From Candidatus Saccharimonadota bacterium (GTDB lineage: Bacteria > Patescibacteriota > Saccharimonadia > Saccharimonadales > Saccharimonadaceae), in assembly GCA_009783305.1 (NCBI GenBank), contig WRHJ01000003.1, forward strand, positions 1 through 64,000: DNA of 64,000 nucleotides, given 5' to 3'. The translations under genes and the position numbers were made by a program. Below the pieces are notes generated by a model that was given only the letters and a program-made list of their open reading frames with translations, had not been told where the DNA came from and made no database searches. Below are positions 16,615 through 24,621 of the stretch, piece by piece; within the stretch, counting starts at the first letter, position 1; each line of letters starts with the position of its first letter.

Positions 16615-17793
16615 GTGCAAAACAAAAACTTAAATACTAAGTATATTTTTGTGACCGGAGGTGTGATCTCTGGTGTGGGGAAGGGGACGTTGGCCGCGAG
16701 TATCGGCGCGATTATCAAGGCGAAAGGCCTGAAGGTGTCGATCCAAAAATGTGACCCGTATTTTAATGTGGATGCGGGGATGATAGATCCGAGGGAACAT
16801 GGCGAGTGTTTCGTGACGGCGGATGGGGCGAAGACGGATTTGGACCTGGGACATTATGAGAGATTTCTGGATATGGAGTTGACGGGTGATTGCACTCTGA
16901 CTTCTGGGAAATTGTACAAGATGTTGATAGACGACGAGCGGGCGGGGAAGTTTGAAGGTAAGACAGTGCAGATGGTGCCGCATGTGACCGGGTTGATTCA
17001 GCAGAGTTTTCTCCTAAACGCGAAGAATTTTAAGAGTGATGTACATATTGTGGAAGTGGGGGGGACAGTGGGGGATTTGGAACAATCGCATTTTATTGAG
17101 GCGATACGAGAATTTCCGGCGAAAGTGGGGAGGGAGAATTGCTTTTATGTGCATGTAGTTTTTGTGCCGTATTTGTCGATTGGAAGGGAATTTAAGACAA
17201 AGCCAGCGCAAAATGCACTGCGGGATTTGCGCGAATTTGGCATTATACCGGATATGGTGGCGGCGCGGGTGGATATGGAAAGAATCACAGGAACGGGGAT
17301 GATACCGAAGAAATTGGCGACTTTTTGCGGGGTGGGCGAAGAGTGTGTAGTGGTGATGCCAAATGTGCGGAGTGTGTATGAAGTACCATTAAATGCTGTG
17401 AAAGGCGGGATGTTGGGACCGCTGGATAAATTTGTGGATCACGGTGATCCGGATATGAGTGATTGGGAGGAGTTGGTGGAGCGAATTCAACGGAAGCCAT
17501 CGCAGATTTTGCGAATTAGGATAATAGGGAAATACGTGGAAAATCCGGATGCTTATTTATCGGTAGTGGAGGCACTGAAGGCAGCGGGGTGGGCGCTGGG
17601 AGTTGGAATTGAGATAGTATGGAGCAGTGAGGATAAAGAAGAGGTGGATGGGGTTGTGATAGCGGATGGGAAATGGATTTATGACGGGAAAGCACCTGAC
17701 TTGAGGTTGGAAGGGAAGGGGCATCCAGAGTTCAGGAGTCGGCCGATGCGGCCACATCCGGTATTTGAGGAATTTATTAAGGGCATAAAATGA
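16615..17793 (+). CDS. pyrG: CTP synthase with internally deleted glutaminase domain
   Basis: CTP synthase aminates UTP to CTP. I start at GTG 16615 because AGGGAGGTG lies just upstream. The synthetase domain is intact: YIFVTGGVISGVGKGTLAAS, KCDPYFNVDAGMIDPREHGE, DLDLGHYERFLD, VEVGGTVGDLEQ. The C-terminal glutaminase domain, normally over 200 residues, is reduced to about 95: it starts normally (IGKYVENPDAYLSVVEALK), lacks the nucleophile-elbow Cys motif (GICLGMQ in E. coli), then resumes at the family's last block, HPEFRSRPMRPHPVFEEF. Total is 393 residues against about 540. Such an enzyme should use free ammonia rather than glutamine. A candidate -10 (TAAAAT) lies near 16575. Confidence 0.9.
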   Translation: MQNKNLNTKYIFVTGGVISGVGKGTLAASIGAIIKAKGLKVSIQKCDPYFNVDAGMIDPREHGECFVTADGAKTDLDLGHYERFLDMELTGDCTLTSGKLYKMLIDDERAGKFEGKTVQMVPHVTGLIQQSFLLNAKNFKSDVHIVEVGGTVGDLEQSHFIEAIREFPAKVGRENCFYVHVVFVPYLSIGREFKTKPAQNALRDLREFGIIPDMVAARVDMERITGTGMIPKKLATFCGVGEECVVVMPNVRSVYEVPLNAVKGGMLGPLDKFVDHGDPDMSDWEELVERIQRKPSQILRIRIIGKYVENPDAYLSVVEALKAAGWALGVGIEIVWSSEDKEEVDGVVIADGKWIYDGKAPDLRLEGKGHPEFRSRPMRPHPVFEEFIKGIK

Positions 17794-17805
17794 TATGAAA
17801 TTAAA

Positions 17806-17830
17806 AAGGCCCCTCAGATGAGGGGCCTTT
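17806..17830. terminator. Bidirectional terminator after pyrG
   Basis: AAGGCCCCTC (17806-17815) pairs perfectly with GAGGGGCCTT (17820-17829) around AGAT. The T-tract is stronger on the minus strand, so it also serves the convergent 17919 gene. Confidence 0.85.
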
Positions 17831-17918
17831 CAGGAGGAATGGCGCCTAAACAGTGCGCCTACGTGAAGATATCCGAATTGGTGGGTAAGCGGATATAAGA
17901 GCTCAAGCGAAACGCTAC

Positions 17919-18278
17919 TTATGTCCGCGCAAAGACAGCCGGTCGACGGTGCCTCTGGCGGTTGTTAGTAGTTTCGCGTCGAGCAGATCTTGAATTGGGT
18001 GAAGCAGGCTGAGAGCCCTTTGATTTTTTGGACTCTGTGGGGCTGAAGTCAAGTACAACTGGAAGCTGCATAATGCCGATGAAAGCGTTGAGCTTTCTGT
18101 CGGTTTCGATGTCGCGCCCGTGACCGTATCTTGTGAACCAGTCTTCAAGCTGGCTTTGGATGCGATCGAGCTTCGGCGTGTCGGCATTGCCGGCGTTGCG
18201 TTCGCGGGCGATCTTGCCTCGTGTTTCTTGGAGCTTCAGGGCTTGCTCAAGCTTTTTCTGGATAGACGGATTGTTCAT
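17919..18278 (-). CDS. Orphan basic protein, 119 aa
   Basis: I do not recognise this protein. The N-terminal half is helical and charged (NNPSIQKKLEQALKLQETRG, then KIARERN); the C-terminal tail is Arg/Ser-rich and probably disordered. I chose the ATG at 18278 because GGAAGGAGAAG lies upstream of it on the minus strand; an earlier in-frame start is possible. TATAAT and a perfect 10-bp palindrome precede the gene, suggesting a repressor-controlled or autoregulated unit. It is monocistronic and ends at a terminator. The basic tail suggests nucleic-acid binding (inference). Confidence 0.65.
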   Translation of the reverse strand: MNNPSIQKKLEQALKLQETRGKIARERNAGNADTPKLDRIQSQLEDWFTRYGHGRDIETDRKLNAFIGIMQLPVVLDFSPTESKKSKGSQPASPNSRSARRETTNNRQRHRRPAVFART

Positions 18279-18312
18279 GCGTGTAATCTTCTCCTTCCGA
18301 AATAAATTAAAG

Positions 18313-18336
18313 ATCATTACCATTTGTGGTAATGAT
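18313..18336. promoter_or_regulatory. Perfect palindrome, candidate operator
   Basis: ATCATTACCA (18313-18322) and TGGTAATGAT (18327-18336) form 10-bp perfect arms with a TTTG spacer. A minus-strand TATAAT overlaps the outer edge at about 18336-18341, so the palindrome sits around the start of the leftward transcript of the 18278 gene. It could be a protein-binding operator or a 5'-end mRNA hairpin. Confidence 0.55.
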
Positions 18337-18415
18337 TATATTTTATCACGAATTGCAGAAAAAAGAAAGGGACAGCTGTGGAGTTTTGAGGATAATTATT
18401 GTATTATTAAGGGTA

Positions 18416-20152
18416 ATGGAAGACATTAGAAAACAGATTGAGATGGTGGTGAAAGACTTGTTTGGGGTAGATGTTCAGGTGGTATTGTCGGTGGTGCCGG
18501 AGGGGGTGGAAGGGGATTATGCCTGTAACGTGGCAATGCAGTTGGCGAAGCAAGTGGGGAAGCCACCGCGAGAGATAGCAGAGGAAATCATTAGCGGGCT
18601 TTCTCGGAAACAGACGGGGTCACTCCTGTCGTCACAGGGTGACGCCCTTTCTTCATCGCAAGTGTCGTCACACTTTGCGAACGTTCCTCAAAAGCCTATT
18701 AATGATTTCTCTGTTTCCGTAGCAGGGGCGGGTTTTCTCAATTTTACGCTGAGTGATGAGATGCTGAGAGGGGAGCTGGAGGGGTTTGAAGTGGGAGGGG
18801 CGAGCGAAAAATATGCTGGGAAAGTGGTTGTAACTGAGTTTAGTGATCCGAATCCGTTTAAGGTGTTACACGTGGGACATTTATATACTTCGATTGTGGG
18901 TGATGGCTTGTCGCGATTGATAGAGTATGCGGGCGGCGAGGTGCACCGGACGAATTTTGGCGGGGACGTGGGGCTGCATGTGGCGAAGACAATATATGAG
19001 ATTTTGCGTCGGGGGGACTTGGAGAGTTTTGATGCAAAAAGTGTGGGTGAAAAAATGGAATATATCGCGGAGTGTTATGTGGCAGGGACTAGGGCGTACG
19101 AAGGTGATGATGAAGCGGTGCGGAGTGAGATTTATGATTTGAATAAAAAAATTTATGAAATTGCAGAAAAAAATGAACGCGACGGTGATGCGGCAAAAAT
19201 ATATTGGGCGGGGCGGGAAGCAAGCTATGAATATTTTGATGGATTTTATGAGCGAATTGGCCTTCAATTTGAGAAATATTATCCGGAATCAACAGTGGCG
19301 GAATTGGGCCTTAAGACTGTACGTGAGCATGTAGGGGAAGTGTACGAGGAGAGTGATGGAGCGGTGATATATCGGGGCGAAAAGGGAGGATTACATACGC
19401 GGGTTTTTATAAATAAAGAAGGTCTGCCGACGTACGAAGCAAAGGACGTGGGGCTGATTGAACAAAAATGGCGGGACTATGAATTTGACGAATCGATTGT
19501 AATTACGGCGGCTGAACAAAAAGATTATATGAAAGTGGTTTTGGCGAGTGTGGCGGAATTTGCACCACAGTTGGTGGAACGGACGCGGCATCTGACGCAT
19601 GGGATGGTGAAGTTGCCGGGTGCGGTAAAAATGAGTTCAAGGAAAGGTAATTTCTTGAGAGCGGTGGACGTGATAGATATGGTGGAAGGAGAAGGAGTAG
19701 AAAGCGTGGTGGCACTGGGGGCAATCAAGTATGCGTTTTTGAAAGTGAAGATGGAAGGAGATATTGCGTTTGATGCCAAGGAATCGGTGAATATGCAGGG
19801 GAATTCGGGACCGTATTTGCAATATGCATTGGTAAGGGCGAAATCGATTTTGCGGCAGGAAGCGGGGGAGTTGAAGGAGGAGACGGGGGAGTTAGGCGTG
19901 TGGGAGCGCAGATTGCTGTTGAAGATATTGGATTGGCGAGGAGCGATGGTTGAGGCGGTGGAAGAATTGGCGCCGCATAAGGTATGTTTGTATTTATATG
20001 AATTAGCGCAAGAATTCTCGAGATTTTATGAAAATAATAAGGTAGTGGATGGTGAAAATGAAGCGTTGCGCAGGAGATTGGTGGGTCAATATGCAGAGGT
20101 GTTGGCGGCAGGGTTGAACCTGCTGGGGATTGAGGCGCCGGAGAAAATGTAA
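18416..20152 (+). CDS. argS: Arginyl-tRNA synthetase
   Basis: ArgRS charges tRNA-Arg with arginine in the cytosol. The 578-residue class I enzyme has the N-terminal additional domain, the HIGH-like motif VLHVGHLYTS, the KMSKS-like KMSSRKGN and the C-terminal anticodon-binding helix bundle ending in NLLGIEAPEKM. The ATG at 18416 follows TATTAT by eight bases and has no Shine-Dalgarno. Residues about 64-95 (from KQTGSLLSSQGDALSSSQ) are an extra, Ser/Gln-rich segment encoded by pyrimidine-rich DNA with two hairpins, unlike the G-rich rest; it looks like an in-frame insertion in the N-terminal domain. Confidence 0.96.
   Translation: MEDIRKQIEMVVKDLFGVDVQVVLSVVPEGVEGDYACNVAMQLAKQVGKPPREIAEEIISGLSRKQTGSLLSSQGDALSSSQVSSHFANVPQKPINDFSVSVAGAGFLNFTLSDEMLRGELEGFEVGGASEKYAGKVVVTEFSDPNPFKVLHVGHLYTSIVGDGLSRLIEYAGGEVHRTNFGGDVGLHVAKTIYEILRRGDLESFDAKSVGEKMEYIAECYVAGTRAYEGDDEAVRSEIYDLNKKIYEIAEKNERDGDAAKIYWAGREASYEYFDGFYERIGLQFEKYYPESTVAELGLKTVREHVGEVYEESDGAVIYRGEKGGLHTRVFINKEGLPTYEAKDVGLIEQKWRDYEFDESIVITAAEQKDYMKVVLASVAEFAPQLVERTRHLTHGMVKLPGAVKMSSRKGNFLRAVDVIDMVEGEGVESVVALGAIKYAFLKVKMEGDIAFDAKESVNMQGNSGPYLQYALVRAKSILRQEAGELKEETGELGVWERRLLLKILDWRGAMVEAVEELAPHKVCLYLYELAQEFSRFYENNKVVDGENEALRRRLVGQYAEVLAAGLNLLGIEAPEKM
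18615..18680 (+). repeat. Tandem hairpin element inserted in frame in argS
   Basis: Two adjacent palindromes with the same CGTC loop: hairpin 1 spans about 18619-18643 (outer GGG/CCC extend it to 18616-18647) and hairpin 2 has arms TCGCAAGTGT (18656-18665) and ACACTTTGCGA (18670-18680). Both have TGT-CGTC-ACA at the tip. The strand composition differs from the flanking argS sequence and the frame is kept. Confidence 0.6.
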
Positions 20153-20160
20153 GGAGAAAT

Positions 20161-20520
20161 ATGAGCAAGATTAAGGAAATTGGAGTAAAGGGAAAAGCAG
20201 AAGCACAGAGTTTTTGGGATTTTATAAGAGGACAAAGAGTAATTGGGTTTGCAGTGGGGCTAATAATTGGTACGGCAGCTTCAGTGACTGTGAATTCTTT
20301 GATAAACAATGTGATATTACCACCGCTAGGGTTTTTGATGGGGTCGGATGATGGGCTGAAAGGACTGGTGTTAGACTTGGGGGTGACGCCGTCAGGGGAA
20401 ATGGCGGTGCTAAAGTACGGAGTGTTTTTGTCTGATTTGATTAATTTCTTAATATTGGCACTGGTGGTGTATTTAGTGATTAAGTGGATGAAAGTGGAAA
20501 TGACGGGTAATAAAAAATGA
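20161..20520 (+). CDS. mscL: Large-conductance mechanosensitive channel MscL
   Basis: MscL opens under membrane tension and protects cells from hypo-osmotic shock. The 119-residue protein has the first pore helix with GFAVGLIIGTAASVTVNSLI, a periplasmic loop and the second helix (LINFLILALVVYLVIKWM), length typical of the family. AAGGAG lies upstream of the ATG, eight bases after argS, so it is cotranscribed. Its last codon overlaps orn by ATGA. Confidence 0.93.
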   Translation: MSKIKEIGVKGKAEAQSFWDFIRGQRVIGFAVGLIIGTAASVTVNSLINNVILPPLGFLMGSDDGLKGLVLDLGVTPSGEMAVLKYGVFLSDLINFLILALVVYLVIKWMKVEMTGNKK

Positions 20521-21044
20521 GCAAGAAAGCAGCGCTTTTGTGGGTGGATTTGGAGATGACGGGATTATCTCCAGAGAAGGATCGGATTTTGGAGGCGGCA
20601 GTGATTGCAACGGATTGGGATTTAAATGAGATTGCGACTTACGAATCGGGGGTGAAAGTGGCGCGGAGCTTGATGAAGCGGCGGATGGTGGGTGAGTTTT
20701 GGGAGAAAAATGCGGAAGTACGGGACAGCTTGATGATGGAAAGTGCGAGGAGCATGAAATCTTCTAAAGTGGAGGACGAATTAGTGGCGTTCGTACGGAA
20801 TAATTTTGGCAAGGAAATTTATTTAGCGGGGAATTCGATCCATCAGGACCGGAAGTTTATCGAGAAATGGTGGCCGAGGCTGAATAGTTTGTTGCATTAT
20901 CGGATGCTGGATGTGAGCGCGTGGAAGATTTATTTTGAGGGAGCGAAAGGTAAGAAGTTTGCCAAGCCTGAAATGCATCGAGCAATTGATGATGTAAGAG
21001 GGAGTATAGAGGAGTTCAAGTGGTATCTGAAACTGAAATCTTAG
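20517..21044 (+). CDS. orn: Oligoribonuclease
   Basis: Orn degrades dinucleotides and very short RNAs, completing mRNA turnover. The 175-residue DEDDh exonuclease has ExoI WVDLEMTGL (D, E), ExoII GNSIHQDRKFI (D) and ExoIII HRAIDDVRGSIEE (H, D), and a length typical of the family. It overlaps mscL by four bases and the next gene by 25, consistent with one transcript. Confidence 0.95.
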   Translation: MSKKAALLWVDLEMTGLSPEKDRILEAAVIATDWDLNEIATYESGVKVARSLMKRRMVGEFWEKNAEVRDSLMMESARSMKSSKVEDELVAFVRNNFGKEIYLAGNSIHQDRKFIEKWWPRLNSLLHYRMLDVSAWKIYFEGAKGKKFAKPEMHRAIDDVRGSIEEFKWYLKLKS

Positions 21045-21355
21045 AGTTGGCGCGGAGCTTGGGGGAGTCGAGCGAGGAGGAAATAGTTGAAGAACAGGGT
21101 CAAAACAGGAAAACTCTGCGGATTTTTAAGCGGGAAGGGCACATATTTTTGGTGGTGTGGGAGGATACAGAACCATTGCGAATTGAAGTGAAGTGTGATG
21201 AAAAGCTGGGTAAGTTATTACGAAAAAAGTATGAAAGCGTGTTGGATTCGAAGATGTTGGGGCGAGGCGGGATAGAAATAATCTGCAGCGGGCAACTAAC
21301 TGCTGATGAAGTGGTGGATTTGGTGAGATTTAGCTGGAATTATTGTTGTAGTTAG
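21020..21355 (+). CDS. MmcQ/YjbR-like protein
   Basis: The 111-residue protein resembles the MmcQ/YjbR (DUF419) fold, a small DNA- or protein-binding domain: LRIEVKCDEKLGKLLRKKYE is followed by an IEIICSG strand and the closing helix DEVVDLVRFSWNY. GTG at 21020 is inside the end of orn. It converges with the next gene and their 3' ends overlap by 26 bases. No function is established for most of this family. Confidence 0.65.
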   Translation: MVSETEILELARSLGESSEEEIVEEQGQNRKTLRIFKREGHIFLVVWEDTEPLRIEVKCDEKLGKLLRKKYESVLDSKMLGRGGIEIICSGQLTADEVVDLVRFSWNYCCS

Positions 21356-21944
21356 CGAAGCGGGTGTGGAGGATTTCGAGGCCGGACATGATCTGGTCGA
21401 CAACGACTCTGGCGTTGTCGGTGGGATTTCTTTCGAGGATTTCAGAACCAATGGCGAGAAGGAGAGAAATCTGAAGCGTGGTAGAGTTGGCAAAGGTGCG
21501 ATCAAGCAGGCCGTTTAATCTGGCGTCTTGGAGGGTTTGGGTATATTCAGCGATGACGGCAGCATCGGAAGCGGCAGCATCGGGGTTAATTTCTGTGGTG
21601 CTAATTTCCATTTCGGCGAGGACGCTGGTGAAGTTTTGCGACGAGGCGTTAAGAGAACTTTTGAGGGTGCCAGCAAGGGCACGGAGTTCGGAAGATTTGA
21701 TGTAACGGCTGAAGGTGGCGATGGGGCCCGTGTCTGAGGAGAGATTATGGAGACGGAGATAGAAGCTTTGATAGAGGGCGGTGGTGTGATTATTGATGCT
21801 GCTCATGACACCGCCAAGGGTAATGATAAGAGCGAGAGCAGCAACGGCGGCGATGATAATTTTGATGATGAAAGGGGAAAAGAAACGTTTGCTGTTTGGC
21901 GTAGGTTTAGCAGCGATTTGGTTGAGATAGTCTTGATTATCCAT
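21330..21944 (-). CDS. Hypothetical bitopic membrane protein, 204 aa
   Basis: I do not recognise this protein. A short cytoplasmic N-terminus is followed by one membrane helix (IIIAAVAALALIITLGGVMS, residues about 28-48) and an extracytoplasmic helical domain rich in Ser, Ala and Thr. A TAAACT box ends six bases before the ATG on the minus strand. It is the only leftward gene between argS and the Xer-like recombinase. Its 3' end overlaps the YjbR-like gene, so transcription of the two may interfere. Confidence 0.75.
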   Translation of the reverse strand: MDNQDYLNQIAAKPTPNSKRFFSPFIIKIIIAAVAALALIITLGGVMSSINNHTTALYQSFYLRLHNLSSDTGPIATFSRYIKSSELRALAGTLKSSLNASSQNFTSVLAEMEISTTEINPDAAASDAAVIAEYTQTLQDARLNGLLDRTFANSTTLQISLLLAIGSEILERNPTDNARVVVDQIMSGLEILHTRFANYNNNSS

Positions 21945-21983
21945 ATGCTTAGTTTAACAAATATGGGGTGATATAATCAAGGC

Positions 21984-23606
21984 ATGAATGATGCCAAGGA
22001 GGAAATACGAGCGCGACTGGCGGTGGAGGATGTGGTAGGGCAGTACATAGAGCTGAAAAAGGCTGGTCGGAATTTTAAGGGACATTCACCTTGGGGTACA
22101 GATAAAACGCCGTCGTTCATGGTGTCGCCAGACAAAGGAATTTGGCATGATTTTTCGAGCAATAAAGGCGGGGATATTTTTAGTTTTGTGATGGAAATAG
22201 AGGGGATTGATTTTCGGGAGGCGCTGGAGAAATTGGCAGTGCAGGCGGGAGTGGAGTTGGCAAAATATGATGGGGGCGATGAGCGCGTAGCGGCACGCAA
22301 AAAGCGGATGCGCGAGTGCTTGGAGCTGGCGGCAAAATACTTTCAGGTGTGTTTGACGCAGAATAAACCAGTGATGGAGTACGTGTTTTATAAGCGGAAT
22401 TTGAATCGCGGTACGGTAGAGAAGTTTAAGATTGGTTATGCGCCGATGGAGGGAAGGGCGCTGAGGGCATTTTTGGAAAAGCGGGGATTTTCTGAGAGAG
22501 AGATGAAGGATGCGGGTCTGCTGAATCAATATGGAGGGGATTTGTTTAAGGGGCGGGTGATGATCCCACTGATGGACACAGTGGGGGCAGTGGTAGGATT
22601 TACGGGGCGAATCTTAAGCGACAAGGATAAAAATTCGCCAAAATATTTGAATACGCCGGAAACACTTTTGTATAACAAGGGCCGACATGTGTTTGGGTTG
22701 AGCCAGGCGAAAGAGGCAATTAGAAAATCAGATTTTGTGGTGGTGGTGGAAGGAAATATGGATGTAATTTCGAGTCATCAGGCTGGGGTGTGCGAGGCGG
22801 TGGCGACGGCGGGGACGGCGATGACGGAAATGCATGTGAAGGCTTTGTCGCGCCTGAGTAGTGATATACGGTTGGCGTATGACGGGGATGAGGCGGGGGT
22901 AGCGGCGGCGGAGCGGGCGATTGGAATTGCTTCGAGGATGGGCGTGTATTTGTCGGTAATTGACAATTATGATGGCTGCAAGGATGCGGATGAGCTAATT
23001 CAGAAGGGGGTGGAACTGTGGCAGAAAGCAGTGAAGGGATATGTGCCGGCGGTGGAGTGGTTGTTGGGCAAATATGAAGATAAGTATGATTTGAAAACGG
23101 AGAAGGGTTTTAAAGAATACAGTGATACAGCAAAGCGGCTGATTGGACAACTGGAGGATGCTACATTGCGGGAGAAATATGAGCGGATGGTAAGTGAAAA
23201 ATTGGGGGTATCTTTGGAATCTTTCCGCAGCAAGGAGCTGAAGGAGACGGGGCGAAGGCTGAAGAAAGCGGCAGCAGTAGCGAAAGATGATAATTCGGGG
23301 CCGAGCAAGGCGGAGAAAAGTTTGGCAGCGCTGGCGAAATTTGGAGGGACGGAAGTTGACAAGGAGTTGATTTATAGTAAACTAAACGAGAACGAGCTGA
23401 GTTTAATATATGAGCATCGTTACGCAGGCTGGGGCGAGGAAGCCAAGCGAAAAGAAATTGACGAGCTGACTCAGAGGGTAAAAGAAGAAAAACGGCAAAA
23501 ACAAAAAGAGAATCTATCTGCAGCAATTGCTGAAGCGGAAAAAGCTGGGGAAGAGGGGCGGGTGGAGGAGCTGCTAAAGGAATTAAAAGTAATTTTACAG
23601 GAGTAG
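21984..23606 (+). CDS. dnaG: DNA primase DnaG lacking zinc ligands
   Basis: DnaG makes RNA primers at the replication fork. The 540-residue protein has the TOPRIM catalytic core (VVVVEGNMDVISSHQAG, then LAYDGDEAGVAAAERA) and a C-terminal helical region that would contact DnaB. In the N-terminal domain the usual CPFHxEKTPSF...CFGCG zinc site reads S35-P-W-G-T-D-KTPSF and D56-F-S-S-N: all Cys/His ligands are gone although KTPSF and GGDIFSF persist. TATAAT (21972-21977) ends six bases before the ATG. The sigma factor follows nine bases after the stop, the classical dnaG-rpoD pairing. Confidence 0.95.
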   Translation: MNDAKEEIRARLAVEDVVGQYIELKKAGRNFKGHSPWGTDKTPSFMVSPDKGIWHDFSSNKGGDIFSFVMEIEGIDFREALEKLAVQAGVELAKYDGGDERVAARKKRMRECLELAAKYFQVCLTQNKPVMEYVFYKRNLNRGTVEKFKIGYAPMEGRALRAFLEKRGFSEREMKDAGLLNQYGGDLFKGRVMIPLMDTVGAVVGFTGRILSDKDKNSPKYLNTPETLLYNKGRHVFGLSQAKEAIRKSDFVVVVEGNMDVISSHQAGVCEAVATAGTAMTEMHVKALSRLSSDIRLAYDGDEAGVAAAERAIGIASRMGVYLSVIDNYDGCKDADELIQKGVELWQKAVKGYVPAVEWLLGKYEDKYDLKTEKGFKEYSDTAKRLIGQLEDATLREKYERMVSEKLGVSLESFRSKELKETGRRLKKAAAVAKDDNSGPSKAEKSLAALAKFGGTEVDKELIYSKLNENELSLIYEHRYAGWGEEAKRKEIDELTQRVKEEKRQKQKENLSAAIAEAEKAGEEGRVEELLKELKVILQE

Positions 23607-23615
23607 ATTTATTAT

Positions 23616-24584
23616 ATGAATGATGATAAAGACGTGAAATCGGATGATTTGATTGAAGAGCCGGATTTTGAGGAGATGGCCGAAGAAGAAGCGGAAGTGG
23701 AAAATTTGGAGCTGACAACGGGGGACTATGACGACGTATCGGATGATTCAGTAAAAATGTATTTGAAGGAAATCGGGAAGATTCCGTTGCTGAGTTCAGA
23801 GGAAGAGTTTGATTTGGCGCAAAAAGTAATTCATGGTACAGCGACAGAGCAAAAACGGGCGAAGGATAAGATGGCGGAAAGCAACATGCGCTTGGTGGTG
23901 TCGATTGCGAAGCGATATTCTGGACGCGGTTTGGATTTTCTGGATTTGATTCAGGAGGGGAATACGGGATTGCTAAGGGCGGTGGAGAAATTTGATCCGG
24001 ATAAAGGATTTAAGTTTTCAACTTATGCGACATGGTGGATTCGACAGGCGATTACGCGGGCGATTGCGGATCAGGCGCGGACGATTAGGATTCCGGTGCA
24101 CATGGTGGAAACGATTAATAAGGTTTTGCGAACGCAACGACGACTAACGCAGGAATTGAATCGGGAACCTTCAGTGGAGGAGGTGGCGAAAGAGATGGAC
24201 ATGGAGGTGGAGAAGATTGAGTATGTGATGAAGATTAAACAGGATATTGCTTCTTTGGACGCGTCGGTGGGTCGGGAAGGTGAGGATGAGGAATCTTCTT
24301 TGGGCGACTTTATTGAAGATGAAGAGAAGGTTTCGCCGGAAGATTCGGCGGCAACGCAGCTTTTGAAGGAACAGTTGGCGAAAATTTTGAAGACGCTTTC
24401 GGAGAGGGAACAGAAGATTATTAAGATGCGGTTTGGAATCGGCGGAGGGAAGAGTCATACTTTGGAGGAGGTGGGGGCGGAGTTTTCGGTGACGCGCGAG
24501 CGGATTAGGCAAATTGAGGCGAAGGCATTGAGCAAATTACGCAAGAATAAAGAGACGAAGAAGCTGCACGAGTATTTGAAATAA
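23616..24584 (+). CDS. rpoD: Primary RNA polymerase sigma factor
   Basis: A sigma-70 family factor of 322 residues directing RNA polymerase to the -10/-35 promoters seen here. It has an acidic N-terminus but no clear region 1.1, region 1.2 ([20 protein letters not shown]), region 2 ([35 protein letters not shown]), region 3, and region 4 with the helix-turn-helix [19 protein letters not shown]. It directly follows dnaG and is probably cotranscribed. Confidence 0.95.
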   Translation: MNDDKDVKSDDLIEEPDFEEMAEEEAEVENLELTTGDYDDVSDDSVKMYLKEIGKIPLLSSEEEFDLAQKVIHGTATEQKRAKDKMAESNMRLVVSIAKRYSGRGLDFLDLIQEGNTGLLRAVEKFDPDKGFKFSTYATWWIRQAITRAIADQARTIRIPVHMVETINKVLRTQRRLTQELNREPSVEEVAKEMDMEVEKIEYVMKIKQDIASLDASVGREGEDEESSLGDFIEDEEKVSPEDSAATQLLKEQLAKILKTLSEREQKIIKMRFGIGGGKSHTLEEVGAEFSVTRERIRQIEAKALSKLRKNKETKKLHEYLK

Positions 24585-24621
24585 TATTTGCTTTTTCTGT
24601 AAGCATAAGTATAATTGAAAT

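Noticed and set aside
16546-17793. Assembly frameshift as cause of the short CTP synthase
   Set aside because: The last family block HPEF...HPVFEEF is in the same frame and a proper terminator follows; a deletion fits better than a frameshift.
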